Source: JBCCCJ01 sp039029315 (lineage in GTDB: Bacteria; Bacteroidota; Bacteroidia; J057). Taken from it: a stretch of 64,000 bases of DNA. Below the pieces are notes generated by a model. The model was not told the DNA's origin and made no database searches. It worked only from the letters and a program-made list of their open reading frames with translations. Positions 16,826 through 24,869 of this stretch are shown in pieces; positions within the stretch are counted from its first letter, which is position 1, and the number at the start of each line of letters is the position of its first letter. The position numbers were made by a program, and so were the translations under genes. The DNA lies in contig JBCCGK010000039.1 in the NCBI GenBank assembly GCA_039029315.1, positions 1-64,000 of the forward strand, written 5' to 3'.

Positions 16826-18244
16826 ATGGACTTGCGTCAACAACTCATTCAGGATCTACTAGGCAGAGAGAATATTGTACTGTCGGAGGACCAGGAAGAA
16901 GCCCTGAAGACTTTTTCCTATTTCATGGATGCTGAAGAAGAGCGGGCAACCTTTCTGCTGACTGGATCAGCAGGAACTGGCAAGACCTTTTTGATCAACC
17001 TCCTGACCTTGATGCTTCGCCGATCAGGATATAAAGTGGTTTTGCTGGCACCTACTGGTCGAGCAGCAAAAGTGATCACCCGCAGCACCAAGCGGCTGGC
17101 CTTTACCATCCATCATCATATATACAGTCCGCTGGAAAATGCATATGGAGATGTGCATTTTGTCCTCAAAGCGAATAAGGAACTGACCAAGACTGTCTAT
17201 GTGGTAGATGAAGCATCGATGATTGGCGACCAGACTGATGGGTCAACTCCGGGCGGCTTGCTGGATGATCTTGCCGGATATGTGTTTGGAATGGACCCTT
17301 ACAGAAAACTGGTATTGGTGGGAGATCCGGTTCAGTTACCTCCTGTGGGACATTCCGAATCTCCTGCACTGGATGCCCCCCATTTGGAAAATAAGACGGA
17401 TCTTTCTGTCTATCATACCCATCTGACAGATGTCAAGCGGCAGATCAATGATTCCAATGTGCTGGAAAATGCAGTTCGTGTCAGAGATGCTTTTTTAAAT
17501 AATCGGCCGCAGGATCTTGAGTTCAATATTGGAAGAGAAGTGCAGGTGTTGGAAAATCCCTGGGAAGCCCTGGAAACCTATATGGGCTATTATCAGGAAG
17601 GAAATCCAGATCGGGTAGTGTTTTTGACCTATTCTAACTATCAGGCAGTTCGTGTCAATCAGGCGATTCGGCACCAATTGTTGGAGACGGAAGAGCTGCT
17701 CATTCCGGGAGATCTCCTGATGGTGGTGAAAAACAATTACGCCTGGGGAGATTCCAAGCGTATGCCCTTCATTGCCAATGGTGAGATGTGCACAGTGAGA
17801 GAAGTCATGTCAGAAACCTATGAGGAACGCTATGGTTTGAAATGGGTAAACGCCAGCCTGGAATTTCTGGATAGAAAAGGGGAACTAATGTTGGTTGAAT
17901 GCAAACTCGTATTGGACCTGCTGCAATCAAAGACGCCCCAACTCGATCATGAATTGCGGATGTCCATCATGCAAGAAAGGCGACATGAATATATCGGAAT
18001 GAGCAAAGCAAAGGTATCGGAGCTGTTGCGATCAGATCCTTATCTGAATGCCTTGCAAGTCAAGTATGGATATGCCATTACCGGACACAAATCTCAGGGA
18101 GGACAGTGGCAGAATGTCTTGATAGGATTTGAACCTGATTATGGCAACAATATTCTGGCATATATCCGATGGACGTATACAACGCTGACCCGAGCGGAGG
18201 ACCGGGTTTTTGTTTTGCGATGTCCTTTTGTCGAAGCCTACTAA
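16826..18244 (+). CDS. RecD-like superfamily 1 DNA helicase
   Basis: 472 residues from ATG 16826. Walker A is GSAGTGKT (47-54), followed by LLAPTGRAAKVI (motif Ia) and Walker B VVDEASM (127-133). LVGDPVQLPPVG is motif III, and the C-terminal UvrD-like lobe has YAITGHKSQGGQW and WTYTTLTRAEDRVF. This is the set seen in RecD / ExoV alpha-type 5'-3' helicases. At 472 residues it is shorter than RecD2 and lacks its N-terminal extension, so it belongs with the single-subunit ATP-dependent RecD-like helicases common in Bacteroidota. RecB or RecC are not nearby. A role in DNA repair or recombination is likely by family. Confidence 0.92.
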   Translation: MDLRQQLIQDLLGRENIVLSEDQEEALKTFSYFMDAEEERATFLLTGSAGTGKTFLINLLTLMLRRSGYKVVLLAPTGRAAKVITRSTKRLAFTIHHHIYSPLENAYGDVHFVLKANKELTKTVYVVDEASMIGDQTDGSTPGGLLDDLAGYVFGMDPYRKLVLVGDPVQLPPVGHSESPALDAPHLENKTDLSVYHTHLTDVKRQINDSNVLENAVRVRDAFLNNRPQDLEFNIGREVQVLENPWEALETYMGYYQEGNPDRVVFLTYSNYQAVRVNQAIRHQLLETEELLIPGDLLMVVKNNYAWGDSKRMPFIANGEMCTVREVMSETYEERYGLKWVNASLEFLDRKGELMLVECKLVLDLLQSKTPQLDHELRMSIMQERRHEYIGMSKAKVSELLRSDPYLNALQVKYGYAITGHKSQGGQWQNVLIGFEPDYGNNILAYIRWTYTTLTRAEDRVFVLRCPFVEAY

Positions 18245-18320
18245 CAATGCCTCTGTTCAAAAGATTCTCTCTATTCAACATACCTTTCTCTTTTCATACC
18301 GCTTTTGCCACAACCTTCTC

Positions 18321-19205
18321 ATGAAAACATTTACAAAACAGAGCTTCCTCCTTTTTCATACTGCTCCTGCCCTGCGCTTGCTAGGATGTTGGATGACGCT
18401 CTTGATCATTGTTGTCTGTAGTTTTGGCTGTCAACCCTTGCCCAAAGTTCAGTTGAGACAGTTTACCTTTGAGCGGGAGTACAAAGTGGAGAAGGATTCC
18501 CTGTTTATTTTCTTGCCAAATCCGCTTGCATGTCCTCTAAGGTTGTCTGCAAGTTCCAAGCAGCTCGCTATTCAGAAGGTCCTAGACCAGCATTTTCCTT
18601 TCATTCTTCCAGCAAATGCGGATACCAGCTTTCAGGGAGCCCTTATTGATTGGACAGAAGGAGAAGCAGTTATTTCTTTCCGCTATGTATTCGGTGATCC
18701 CGCTGATACAATTATTTCGGACACCATTGCTCTGCCTTTCCCCAAAGGCAAGACATATGAAATCATTCAGGGATATAAGGGGTCATTCTCGCATAATTCA
18801 GATTATTCCAGATACGCGATTGATTTCAACCTACAGATTGGAGACACCATTTGTGCGGCAGCAGATGGATCGGTAGTGGGTGTGATTGAAGGCTATACAT
18901 ATGGAGGCAATTCCAAAAGATGGCGACCCTATGCCAATTTTATTACCCTCTATCACCCGCAATTGGGATTGTTTACCCAATATGTTCACCTGGACCATTT
19001 GGGAAGTTTTGTAGCGGTAGGGGATGCCGTCCAACAAGGGCAGGCCATTGGATTGTCTGGAGAAACGGGCTTCACCAGTGTTGAGCATCTTCATTTCAAT
19101 GTTCTTAAGAATACCGAAAGCAGCCTTTCCTCTACTCCGGTGTATTTTGGAAAAGAAGGCTATCCTGGAGAAAAAATGAAGCGAAAAATGAATATCACCC
19201 ATTGA
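18321..19205 (+). CDS. M23 family metallopeptidase (LytM-like), probably lipid-anchored
   Basis: 294 residues from ATG 18321 (MKTFTKQSFL); frames beginning earlier would overlap the helicase gene. A long hydrophobic segment ends in CSFGCQP, a possible relaxed lipobox at Cys37. The last 150 residues form a LytM peptidase domain: zinc ligands His158 (GSFSHNSDYS) and Asp168 (YAIDF), GDTICAAADGSVVG, NFITLYHPQLGLFTQYVHLDHLG, GDAVQQGQAIGLSGETG, and the HLH pair His256/His258. All ligands are present, so it should be an active peptidoglycan endopeptidase, acting in the periplasm. The next gene starts 31 bases later on the same strand and may be co-transcribed. Confidence 0.9.
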   Translation: MKTFTKQSFLLFHTAPALRLLGCWMTLLIIVVCSFGCQPLPKVQLRQFTFEREYKVEKDSLFIFLPNPLACPLRLSASSKQLAIQKVLDQHFPFILPANADTSFQGALIDWTEGEAVISFRYVFGDPADTIISDTIALPFPKGKTYEIIQGYKGSFSHNSDYSRYAIDFNLQIGDTICAAADGSVVGVIEGYTYGGNSKRWRPYANFITLYHPQLGLFTQYVHLDHLGSFVAVGDAVQQGQAIGLSGETGFTSVEHLHFNVLKNTESSLSSTPVYFGKEGYPGEKMKRKMNITH

Positions 19206-19236
19206 TCCGAATATTCCACCTAAACAACCATAACTC

Positions 19237-20976
19237 ATGAAACTATCCGAAAGCTTCTTGTTTGTGTTCCTATTCCTCGGCACCCCTGCATTGTTCGCCC
19301 AGACAGCAGAGGTATCCAACGATCAACCACTTTGGGGCGAACAGGTGGAGATTATCTACACCCCCGATTCAGCTGGCTCCTTTACAATGGAGGATGAGAT
19401 CTATGTCAGGCCATTTATTTACCTGGAAGATTATTCCACACAAGCTGATATGATCCAAATGAAGCGAAGAGATACGAATTTTGTTGCTTCCCTGACCATC
19501 CAAAAGGGGACAGCCGCTGTAAGTTTAAGCTTTAATACAGCAGAGGCGTATGACAGAAGAACTTCAGCATTGATTCGCCCAATCAGCAAAAAAGGGGATC
19601 ATTATCGAAATGCCTTTGCCTCGAATTTGTTCGATGCACCTGAAGAGTACAAAAAAGAACTGATCAATTTTCCCCAAAATTATGTGGTATATAGGCACCG
19701 ATGGCAAGTCCTGCCTTATTCCCAAAAGGATTCCGCAGAGATCATCATTCGGGACGAAATGTCTCGTTTATCCAAAAAAGGTGTCAAAAACCAATCCTAT
19801 CACTACGTCCTGCTGACTGGACATGCGCAACTGGGCGAATTTGAGGAAGCGAGAAGTCATTTTGAGACCTTGATCAATCGCTTCCCGGAATCTCCCTTGA
19901 TCTTGGAGGCGTTCTCCTACTATAGCTATCAACGATTTTCGCATTCTCATGGGGACCATGATCTGCTATCTGTAGTTCGCTCATTCATGATGGAGCATCC
20001 CAAACACAGAATCTCCAAAAAACAACTACGCCTATTGGTGAGCAAGTCTGATCAGCCAGGAATGAAACAGGCCATTCACACTATTACAAGTTATTGGATG
20101 AAACAGGAGCCAGATAATGCCGATCTCTTTATGTATCATGCCCTGACTCTGGAAAATCCTGATTCCCAATTGGTCTATCTGAATCAGGCTGCCAACATCC
20201 TGTTTGATGCCACACACAGCGTCAAACAGGACTACACATGGAAACAAGACCTTCCAAATAAAGTATATGAACTGGCAAAAGGATTGTACTCGGCTGGAGC
20301 TTATGCACAGGCACTGGGCCTTCTGGAACTGTATGAACGAAATGCAGTGCAAAAAGAGAGTTATGTCTATATGCTAAAAGGACAAATTCTCCAGGCATTG
20401 CACAATCCCCGTTCATCGATCACCGCCTATGTCAAAGCCGCGGACATGGGCAGTGAGGAAGGGCTGGACTCTGCCAGGGTGCAATTCGCACATTTGGCTC
20501 ATTCAGACTCCTTTGAATCATATCTGCTGGCGTTGCGAAAAGAGCTGTTCGAGAATGAAGTTGTCTTCGATGCACCAGGATTTGAGATAGAGGATTTGGA
20601 AGGAAATGCACTCAATCTGGAGGAACTGAAAGGCAAAGTTGTTGTGCTGAATTTTTGGTTCATAGGTTGTGCGCCTTGCCGGATTGAAATGCCAGGTCTC
20701 AATGAAATGGTGAAACACTATGAGGGCAAGGAGGTGGAATTTCTGGCCTTCGCACTGGATAATACAGACAATCTGAATGAGTTCCTGGCGAACAATGAAT
20801 TTGCCTATCGGGTTATCCCCGCTTCCTTTGAGGTCGCCAATCAATATGGTGTCTCAGGCTATCCAACCCATGTCATCATCGACAAGGAAGGGAAAATTCG
20901 CTCTACCTTGATGGGCGGCTCTCCAGAAAGGCATTTAGACATTCAACCCATGATTGATCGGATATTGGCCTTTTGA
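19237..20976 (+). CDS. Exported TlpA-like thioredoxin-domain protein with TPR-like middle
   Basis: 579 residues, ATG 19237. The signal peptide MKLSESFLFVFLFLGTPALFAQ is followed by a beta-rich N-terminal region. A long helical middle part with repeat character (HAQLGEFEEARSHFETLINRFPESP, LYSAGAYAQALGLLELYERN) comes next. The last ~140 residues are an AhpC/TlpA-type thioredoxin fold: FEIEDLEGNALNLEELKGKVVVLNFWFIGCAPC with redox Cys478 and Cys481, the cis-Pro loop GVSGYPTHVIID and KEGKIR. It is probably a periplasmic thiol reductase or disulfide carrier held in a complex by its helical part; partners are unknown. Its stop codon coincides with the first base of the palindromic repeat copy at 20976-21138. 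Confidence 0.9.
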   Translation: MKLSESFLFVFLFLGTPALFAQTAEVSNDQPLWGEQVEIIYTPDSAGSFTMEDEIYVRPFIYLEDYSTQADMIQMKRRDTNFVASLTIQKGTAAVSLSFNTAEAYDRRTSALIRPISKKGDHYRNAFASNLFDAPEEYKKELINFPQNYVVYRHRWQVLPYSQKDSAEIIIRDEMSRLSKKGVKNQSYHYVLLTGHAQLGEFEEARSHFETLINRFPESPLILEAFSYYSYQRFSHSHGDHDLLSVVRSFMMEHPKHRISKKQLRLLVSKSDQPGMKQAIHTITSYWMKQEPDNADLFMYHALTLENPDSQLVYLNQAANILFDATHSVKQDYTWKQDLPNKVYELAKGLYSAGAYAQALGLLELYERNAVQKESYVYMLKGQILQALHNPRSSITAYVKAADMGSEEGLDSARVQFAHLAHSDSFESYLLALRKELFENEVVFDAPGFEIEDLEGNALNLEELKGKVVVLNFWFIGCAPCRIEMPGLNEMVKHYEGKEVEFLAFALDNTDNLNEFLANNEFAYRVIPASFEVANQYGVSGYPTHVIIDKEGKIRSTLMGGSPERHLDIQPMIDRILAF

Positions 20977-21138
20977 GAGACTGTTTGAAAATCTGTCACT
21001 TATTTTTTGTATGCGTCTTTTTTCCTCATCCTACAGCTTTTTTTGTTCTCATAGCCCTACTATGAGAACAAAAAAGAGCCTTGTTTGAGAAAAAAATACA
21101 CCATAAAAATTCTCAGCACAAATTTCAAAACAGTCTCT
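20976..21138. repeat. 163-bp palindromic repeat, copy 2 (MITE-like)
   Basis: Second copy of the element at 7736-7898, same length and same orientation. It begins AGAGACTGTTTGAAAATCTG at 20976 and ends AAAACAGTCTCT at 21138, with the central palindrome TTTTTTGTTCTCATAG / CTATGAGAACAAAAAA. Its first base is the last base of the stop codon of the thioredoxin gene, so the element may act as that gene's terminator or 3' stabiliser. Differences from copy 1 are scattered single bases, some of which fall at paired positions. The two copies are 13.2 kb apart. Confidence 0.8.
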
Positions 21139-21470
21139 GAGTTTGACTTTGGCCAAAATGGGAATTCAAATTTCTTTACCGTACACTTTTACCAGTCTAG
21201 GCGAGTTGGCCCCCAAAATTCGGTAAACTGGGGTGGATTTGTGAGTTGGGCTTAGAATTTTGGCGGTTTTTACGCAACTTTTTGCCGCCAAAAAGTTGCA
21301 AAGAAATCTAAGAACAAAGGAAAATAAAAAGTGTACAGTTGTGAATAAATTTTCAATGAGAATTAATCAACATCACCCAAAAACAGCGAAGTGCATTAAT
21401 TAAAAAAGACGATTTCCAGAGCATATGGGAGGATTTTTCTCCTATAAAAAATGGCCAAAGTCAAACTGAG
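21137..21470. repeat. Nested inverted-repeat element, 334 bp
   Basis: This stretch abuts repeat copy 2 and is bounded by inverted ends CTGAGTTTGACTTTGGCCAA (21137-21156) and ATGGCCAAAGTCAAACTGAG (21451-21470), 18 of 20 matching. Inside lie a perfect 10-base inverted pair, GTACACTTTT (21181-21190) and AAAAGTGTAC (21327-21336), and a perfect 11-base hairpin GCAACTTTTTG / CAAAAAGTTGC (21274-21284 and 21289-21299, loop CCGC). The three pairs are nested one in another. No reading frame of note is present. It may be a second non-autonomous mobile element or a structured RNA; only one copy is in the window, so which it is cannot be decided. Confidence 0.6.
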
Positions 21471-21505
21471 TAAAAGAAACCAATATCCTCTCCCTCTGGT
21501 ACAAT

Positions 21506-21532
21506 AAGGGGAATACTAAAAAAATTCCCCTT
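21506..21532 (+). terminator. Hairpin in the leader of the gene at 21564, terminator-like
   Basis: Nine-base arms AAGGGGAAT (21506-21514) and ATTCCCCTT (21524-21532) with a nine-base A-rich loop, followed by TTCCCCTTCC. It ends 31 bases before the start codon at 21564. It may be a weak terminator that closes transcription from the left, or a leader structure of the downstream gene. Confidence 0.4.
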
Positions 21533-21563
21533 TTCCCCTTCCTAACCCATAATACTCGCAATC

Positions 21564-22139
21564 ATGTGCCACTATATCACTGCCATCCTTCCTGCCCATG
21601 CTGATCTACAAGCCATCAACGCCATAGGCAAGTCCTATGGGGTGAGCTTCTCTACCTTGGGAAATGAGCATATAGAAAGGCAGCTTCAGTCAGATCAGCA
21701 ATATCTATGGAAAGAAAGTAAATTTTGCGATTGTGGGACTTCTTTTGGCGCTTTTGCTTGTTATCAACACACCCATCCAGATACTTCCCTGAAAGACATT
21801 AAAAAACTGCGGAAGAAAGGCTGGTCTGAAGCAAAAATTCAGAAATGGCTTGACAACAAGGCAAGAAGCAAACAAAAAAACGAACGATCTGAGGAATGGA
21901 GCAAAAAGACCTATGAACAAGATGCACGAGTCTGGATACAGTTTTTGACAGACCTTGCAAGTGAAAACATTTGTGGCTATTTGGGCCTACTGTTTCACTG
22001 GTATAGAGGGGGGATAGAATCTGAACGAATCGATATTGTACAAACGCATGAGACCGGAATTGATCAGCTGAATGAGGACGCCATTTTTCACTTTCTTGAA
22101 GACCATATTTATCAAATTAACTTTCGGAACAAGCGCTAA
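21564..22139 (+). CDS. Hypothetical protein, function not recognised
   Basis: 191 residues, ATG 21564. It is soluble, with no signal peptide. The N-terminal half reads MCHYITAILPAHADLQAINAIGKSYGVSF and contains a CDCGTSFGAFACY segment with three closely spaced Cys that could bind a metal. The middle is strongly charged and helical (DIKKLRKKGWSEAKIQKWLDNKARSKQKNE). The C-terminal part contains NICGYLGLLFHWYRGG and an acidic HFLEDHIYQI. It sits three bases before a GNAT acetyltransferase gene on the same strand, so the two are likely co-transcribed. No family was recognised. The flanking repeats to the left suggest a variable spot in the genome (inference). Confidence 0.65.
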   Translation: MCHYITAILPAHADLQAINAIGKSYGVSFSTLGNEHIERQLQSDQQYLWKESKFCDCGTSFGAFACYQHTHPDTSLKDIKKLRKKGWSEAKIQKWLDNKARSKQKNERSEEWSKKTYEQDARVWIQFLTDLASENICGYLGLLFHWYRGGIESERIDIVQTHETGIDQLNEDAIFHFLEDHIYQINFRNKR

Positions 22140-22142
22140 AGC

Positions 22143-22535
22143 ATGATCCAGATTCAATACCTCGTGGATGATGACAGACTAAGTGCTGACATCTTCCTCT
22201 CTCTGGTCCAGCGAGTATGGCCAGGGACCTTTGATGAGGCCAAGACCGCTCAGGCCTTGGGCAGAACCCTGAATATCACAGCCTGGGATCAGGATCGATT
22301 GGTGGGATGTGTCCGGATTCTGTCTGATGGATATTATTTTGGGACCATCCCTGAGATTTTGGTTGATCCTGCCTACCAGAAGCAAGGCATTGGGAGAGCC
22401 CTGATGGAACAGGCATGGGAACATAGTCCGACCTCCCTATTCTTTGGGGCTCAGGCAGGAAATGAGGGGTTTTTTGAAAAAATGGGCTATCACAGAAGCT
22501 TGACTTCCTTTCAGCGAAAGAAGAAGCGAGCTTAA
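22143..22535 (+). CDS. GNAT family N-acetyltransferase
   Basis: 130 residues, ATG 22143, three bases after the stop of the preceding gene. It has the GNAT fold in compact form: LVGCVRILSDGYYFGTIPEILVDPAYQKQGIGRALM contains the acetyl-CoA pyrophosphate-binding motif Q-x-x-G-I-G with the preceding beta strand. It then has FFGAQAGNEGFFEKMGYHR, the usual alpha/beta end where a Tyr often acts as acid. These enzymes move an acetyl group from acetyl-CoA to an amine; the acceptor is unknown. Possible co-transcription with the unknown protein before it. Confidence 0.88.
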   Translation: MIQIQYLVDDDRLSADIFLSLVQRVWPGTFDEAKTAQALGRTLNITAWDQDRLVGCVRILSDGYYFGTIPEILVDPAYQKQGIGRALMEQAWEHSPTSLFFGAQAGNEGFFEKMGYHRSLTSFQRKKKRA

Positions 22536-22755
22536 GACGACTGACTCCGTCCCGATTTGACATGAGTTCCGATCATCGAATGAGACAGACGGATTGAGAG
22601 GATTGCTACATCTGTCATGCGATATTACAATGGGAAGGATTCCTGCCTGTTCCTCAGAAAAAAATAAAAAAGTTTCTCTTTTTTTGTCCCCCCCTCACAC
22701 ATCAGCTTCGTCATGTAGGTGAAACTCAATTTTCATCACTTAACATCACAAAACA

Positions 22756-23088
22756 ATGAAAAAGTTTATTGCTATCTACAACGCCCCAGCTGAAGTTCTT
22801 GCTCAAATGGAAAACGCCACGCCCGAGCAAAAAGCCGCAGGCATGGAACCCTGGATGGCCTGGAAAGCCCAACATGATGCCAATATTGTCGATTTTGGGG
22901 CACCCTTGACTCCTGGCCAAAATGTCAACCAGGAAGGCAACTGGAATGGAAGCGGAACACAGGTAAGTGGATACTCTATCGTTCAGGGAGAAAGCCTGGA
23001 AAGCGTTAAAGGCATGTTCACAAATCACCCCCACATCTCCTGGGCAGCAGGATGCTCAATTGATATTCATGAATGTGTCAGCATGTAA
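22756..23088 (+). CDS. YCII/DGPF-family protein
   Basis: 110 residues, ATG 22756. The short alpha-beta fold starts MKKFIAIYNAP and has MEPWMAWKAQHDANIVDFGAPLTPG followed by VSGYSIVQGESLESVKGMF and HPHISWAAGCSIDIHECVSM. This layout fits the YCII-related (DGPF) family. The next protein (23245-23592) belongs to the same family. Such proteins are regularly found beside ECF42 sigma factors like the one at 23589, and are thought to be part of, or controlled by, that regulon. Enzymatic activity is not established for the group. 156 bases separate it from the next gene. Confidence 0.75.
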   Translation: MKKFIAIYNAPAEVLAQMENATPEQKAAGMEPWMAWKAQHDANIVDFGAPLTPGQNVNQEGNWNGSGTQVSGYSIVQGESLESVKGMFTNHPHISWAAGCSIDIHECVSM

Positions 23089-23244
23089 GGCGCGTTGAAT
23101 TCATAGCAAAGGCTGTTTGACATGGAGGAGGGAGAAGAAAGCACACTTTGGAAATCTGTTATGCAGGCAAAGAAGTCATGTCTTTTCCAATTCTATAGGT
23201 CAAGCAGTCTCCCAATTTCTTAGTACTTTAACCAACAAAAGCAT

Positions 23245-23592
23245 ATGAAAGATTTTATGTTGATATTCATTGGCAAGCCATATAGCGATATGGACCTTTC
23301 GCCAGAGCAAATGCAACAACAGATGGGTCGATGGTGGGAATGGCAAACCAAGATGGAGGAGAAAGGAATCCTGAAGGGAGGACATGCCCTCCGAGGGGAA
23401 GTTCGGACTATTTCTGGTGCCGAACGAACGACCACGGATCGAACGTCAGCAGAACTGAAAGAATTGGTTGGGGGATATTATATTGTCTCTGCCGCAAATG
23501 TAGAGGAAGCCAGCCAAATCGCCGAAGGCTACCCGGATTATGATCTGGGGGGGACGGTAGAAGTGAGGGAGGTTATGGTGTACGATAAATGA
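23245..23592 (+). CDS. YCII/DGPF-family protein paired with ECF42 sigma factor
   Basis: 115 residues, ATG 23245. It is a typical YCII domain: MKDFMLIFIGKPY at the start, LSPEQMQQQMGRWWEWQTKMEEKGILKGGHAL, then LVGGYYIVSAANVEEASQIAEGYPDYDLGGTVEVREVM. This last stretch is the classic DGPF-family region. Its stop overlaps the start of the sigma-factor gene by four bases (ATGA at 23589), so the two are translationally coupled. In other phyla this pairing of a DGPF protein with a sigma factor carrying a long helical C-terminus is the hallmark of group ECF42. The role of the YCII protein in the regulon is not known. Confidence 0.88.
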   Translation: MKDFMLIFIGKPYSDMDLSPEQMQQQMGRWWEWQTKMEEKGILKGGHALRGEVRTISGAERTTTDRTSAELKELVGGYYIVSAANVEEASQIAEGYPDYDLGGTVEVREVMVYDK

Positions 23593-24839
23593 TGAAAGAC
23601 AAAATGATAGACCATCTTTTCCGTCATCAATACGGAAAAATGATCTCAGTTTTGATTCGAATATTCGGCCTGAGCCATCTGGAAACCATTGAAGATGCCG
23701 TTCAAGATACCTTTGCCCTGGCAATGGTCAAATGGAGAGATCAGGTCCCGGACAAGCCGGAGGCCTGGTTGATGAAGGCGGCCAAAAACCGTGCGATAGA
23801 TCTGCTGCGAAAAATCAAGGCAGATCACAATCGCCTTCAGAAACTGGATAGCGGGCCTTCTGTCATGACACTCGACAACCTCTTTCTGGAACATGAGATT
23901 GAGGACAGTCAGCTTCGAATGATTTTTACTGCCTGCCATCCCGGTCTCCATCCCAAAGACCAGATTACCTTCGCCTTGCGGACCATCGCTGGCTTTAGTA
24001 CCAAAGAAATTGCCTCCGCGCTATTGCTCAAAAATGAAACCATCAAAAAAAGATTGGCTCGGGCAAGAAAGGCGATCCGGGAAAAGGGGATTTTGTTCCG
24101 ACTGCCTCATGCGTCTGAATTGCGGACACGCCTGGAACGTGTGCATGAAGTATTGTATCTGATCTTCAATGAAGGGTTTCACTCCAATCACAAAGAACTC
24201 CTCATCCGCAAAGACTTATGCGGGGAAGCCATCAGACTTACCCAAATGGTCCTGAAAAAAAAAGAACTCAGAACAGGTTCTGGATATGCCCTGTTTGGCC
24301 TGATGTGCTTTCATGCCTCACGTCTGGAAAGCAAAGTCTCGGAGACCTTCGAAAGTATCAGCCTGAAACATCAGGATAGAAGCAAATGGTTTCGCCCACT
24401 GATCCAGCTTGGGCATGATTCTATGAACAAATCAATGGAATATTCCGATCATTCGGTCTATCATATCGAAGCTGCGATTGCAGTTCAACACCTACGAGCA
24501 CGCTCCTTTGAGACAACGGATTGGGAGAAGATCCTGAAGCTGTACAATCAGCTGTATACCTTCCAAAAAGACCCATTGATTTTGCTCAATATCGCAATTG
24601 TCCTGATTCAACTGGAGCAAAATGATCAGGCCCTGGCCTTATTGGATCAGATCAATCCTGCTGATCTGGAACAAAGGGCTTATCTATATTATGGGGTTAA
24701 GTCGGAATACTATCAAAATATTGGACACATCCAACAGGCCATCTCGTATTTGGATCAGGCGCTGGAGAATGTGTCCAATTCCGTTGAAAAACAATATATT
24801 CTCAAGAAGCGTACCCTTCTATCTGGCACACTCAACTAA
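23589..24839 (+). CDS. ECF42-type sigma factor with C-terminal helical extension
   Basis: 416 residues, ATG 23589 overlapping the YCII gene. Residues about 5-75 are sigma region 2 (HLETIEDAVQDTFALAMVKW is region 2.2; PEAWLMKAAKNRAIDLLRK is 2.3-2.4). Residues about 105-160 are region 4 with a helix-turn-helix (LRTIAGFSTKEIASALLLKNETIKKRLARARKAIR). The remaining 230 residues form the DUF6596/TPR-like extension typical of ECF42 (VLYLIFNEGFH, LRKDLCGEAIRL-like helices, LLNIAIVLIQLEQNDQALALLDQI). In ECF42 factors the extension takes over control that a separate anti-sigma factor gives elsewhere. No anti-sigma gene lies next to it, in agreement. It ends 30 bases from the convergent TonB-receptor gene. 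Confidence 0.92.
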   Translation: MMKDKMIDHLFRHQYGKMISVLIRIFGLSHLETIEDAVQDTFALAMVKWRDQVPDKPEAWLMKAAKNRAIDLLRKIKADHNRLQKLDSGPSVMTLDNLFLEHEIEDSQLRMIFTACHPGLHPKDQITFALRTIAGFSTKEIASALLLKNETIKKRLARARKAIREKGILFRLPHASELRTRLERVHEVLYLIFNEGFHSNHKELLIRKDLCGEAIRLTQMVLKKKELRTGSGYALFGLMCFHASRLESKVSETFESISLKHQDRSKWFRPLIQLGHDSMNKSMEYSDHSVYHIEAAIAVQHLRARSFETTDWEKILKLYNQLYTFQKDPLILLNIAIVLIQLEQNDQALALLDQINPADLEQRAYLYYGVKSEYYQNIGHIQQAISYLDQALENVSNSVEKQYILKKRTLLSGTLN

Positions 24840-24869
24840 GAAACTCTCTAGACATAAGCATCAGGACAA

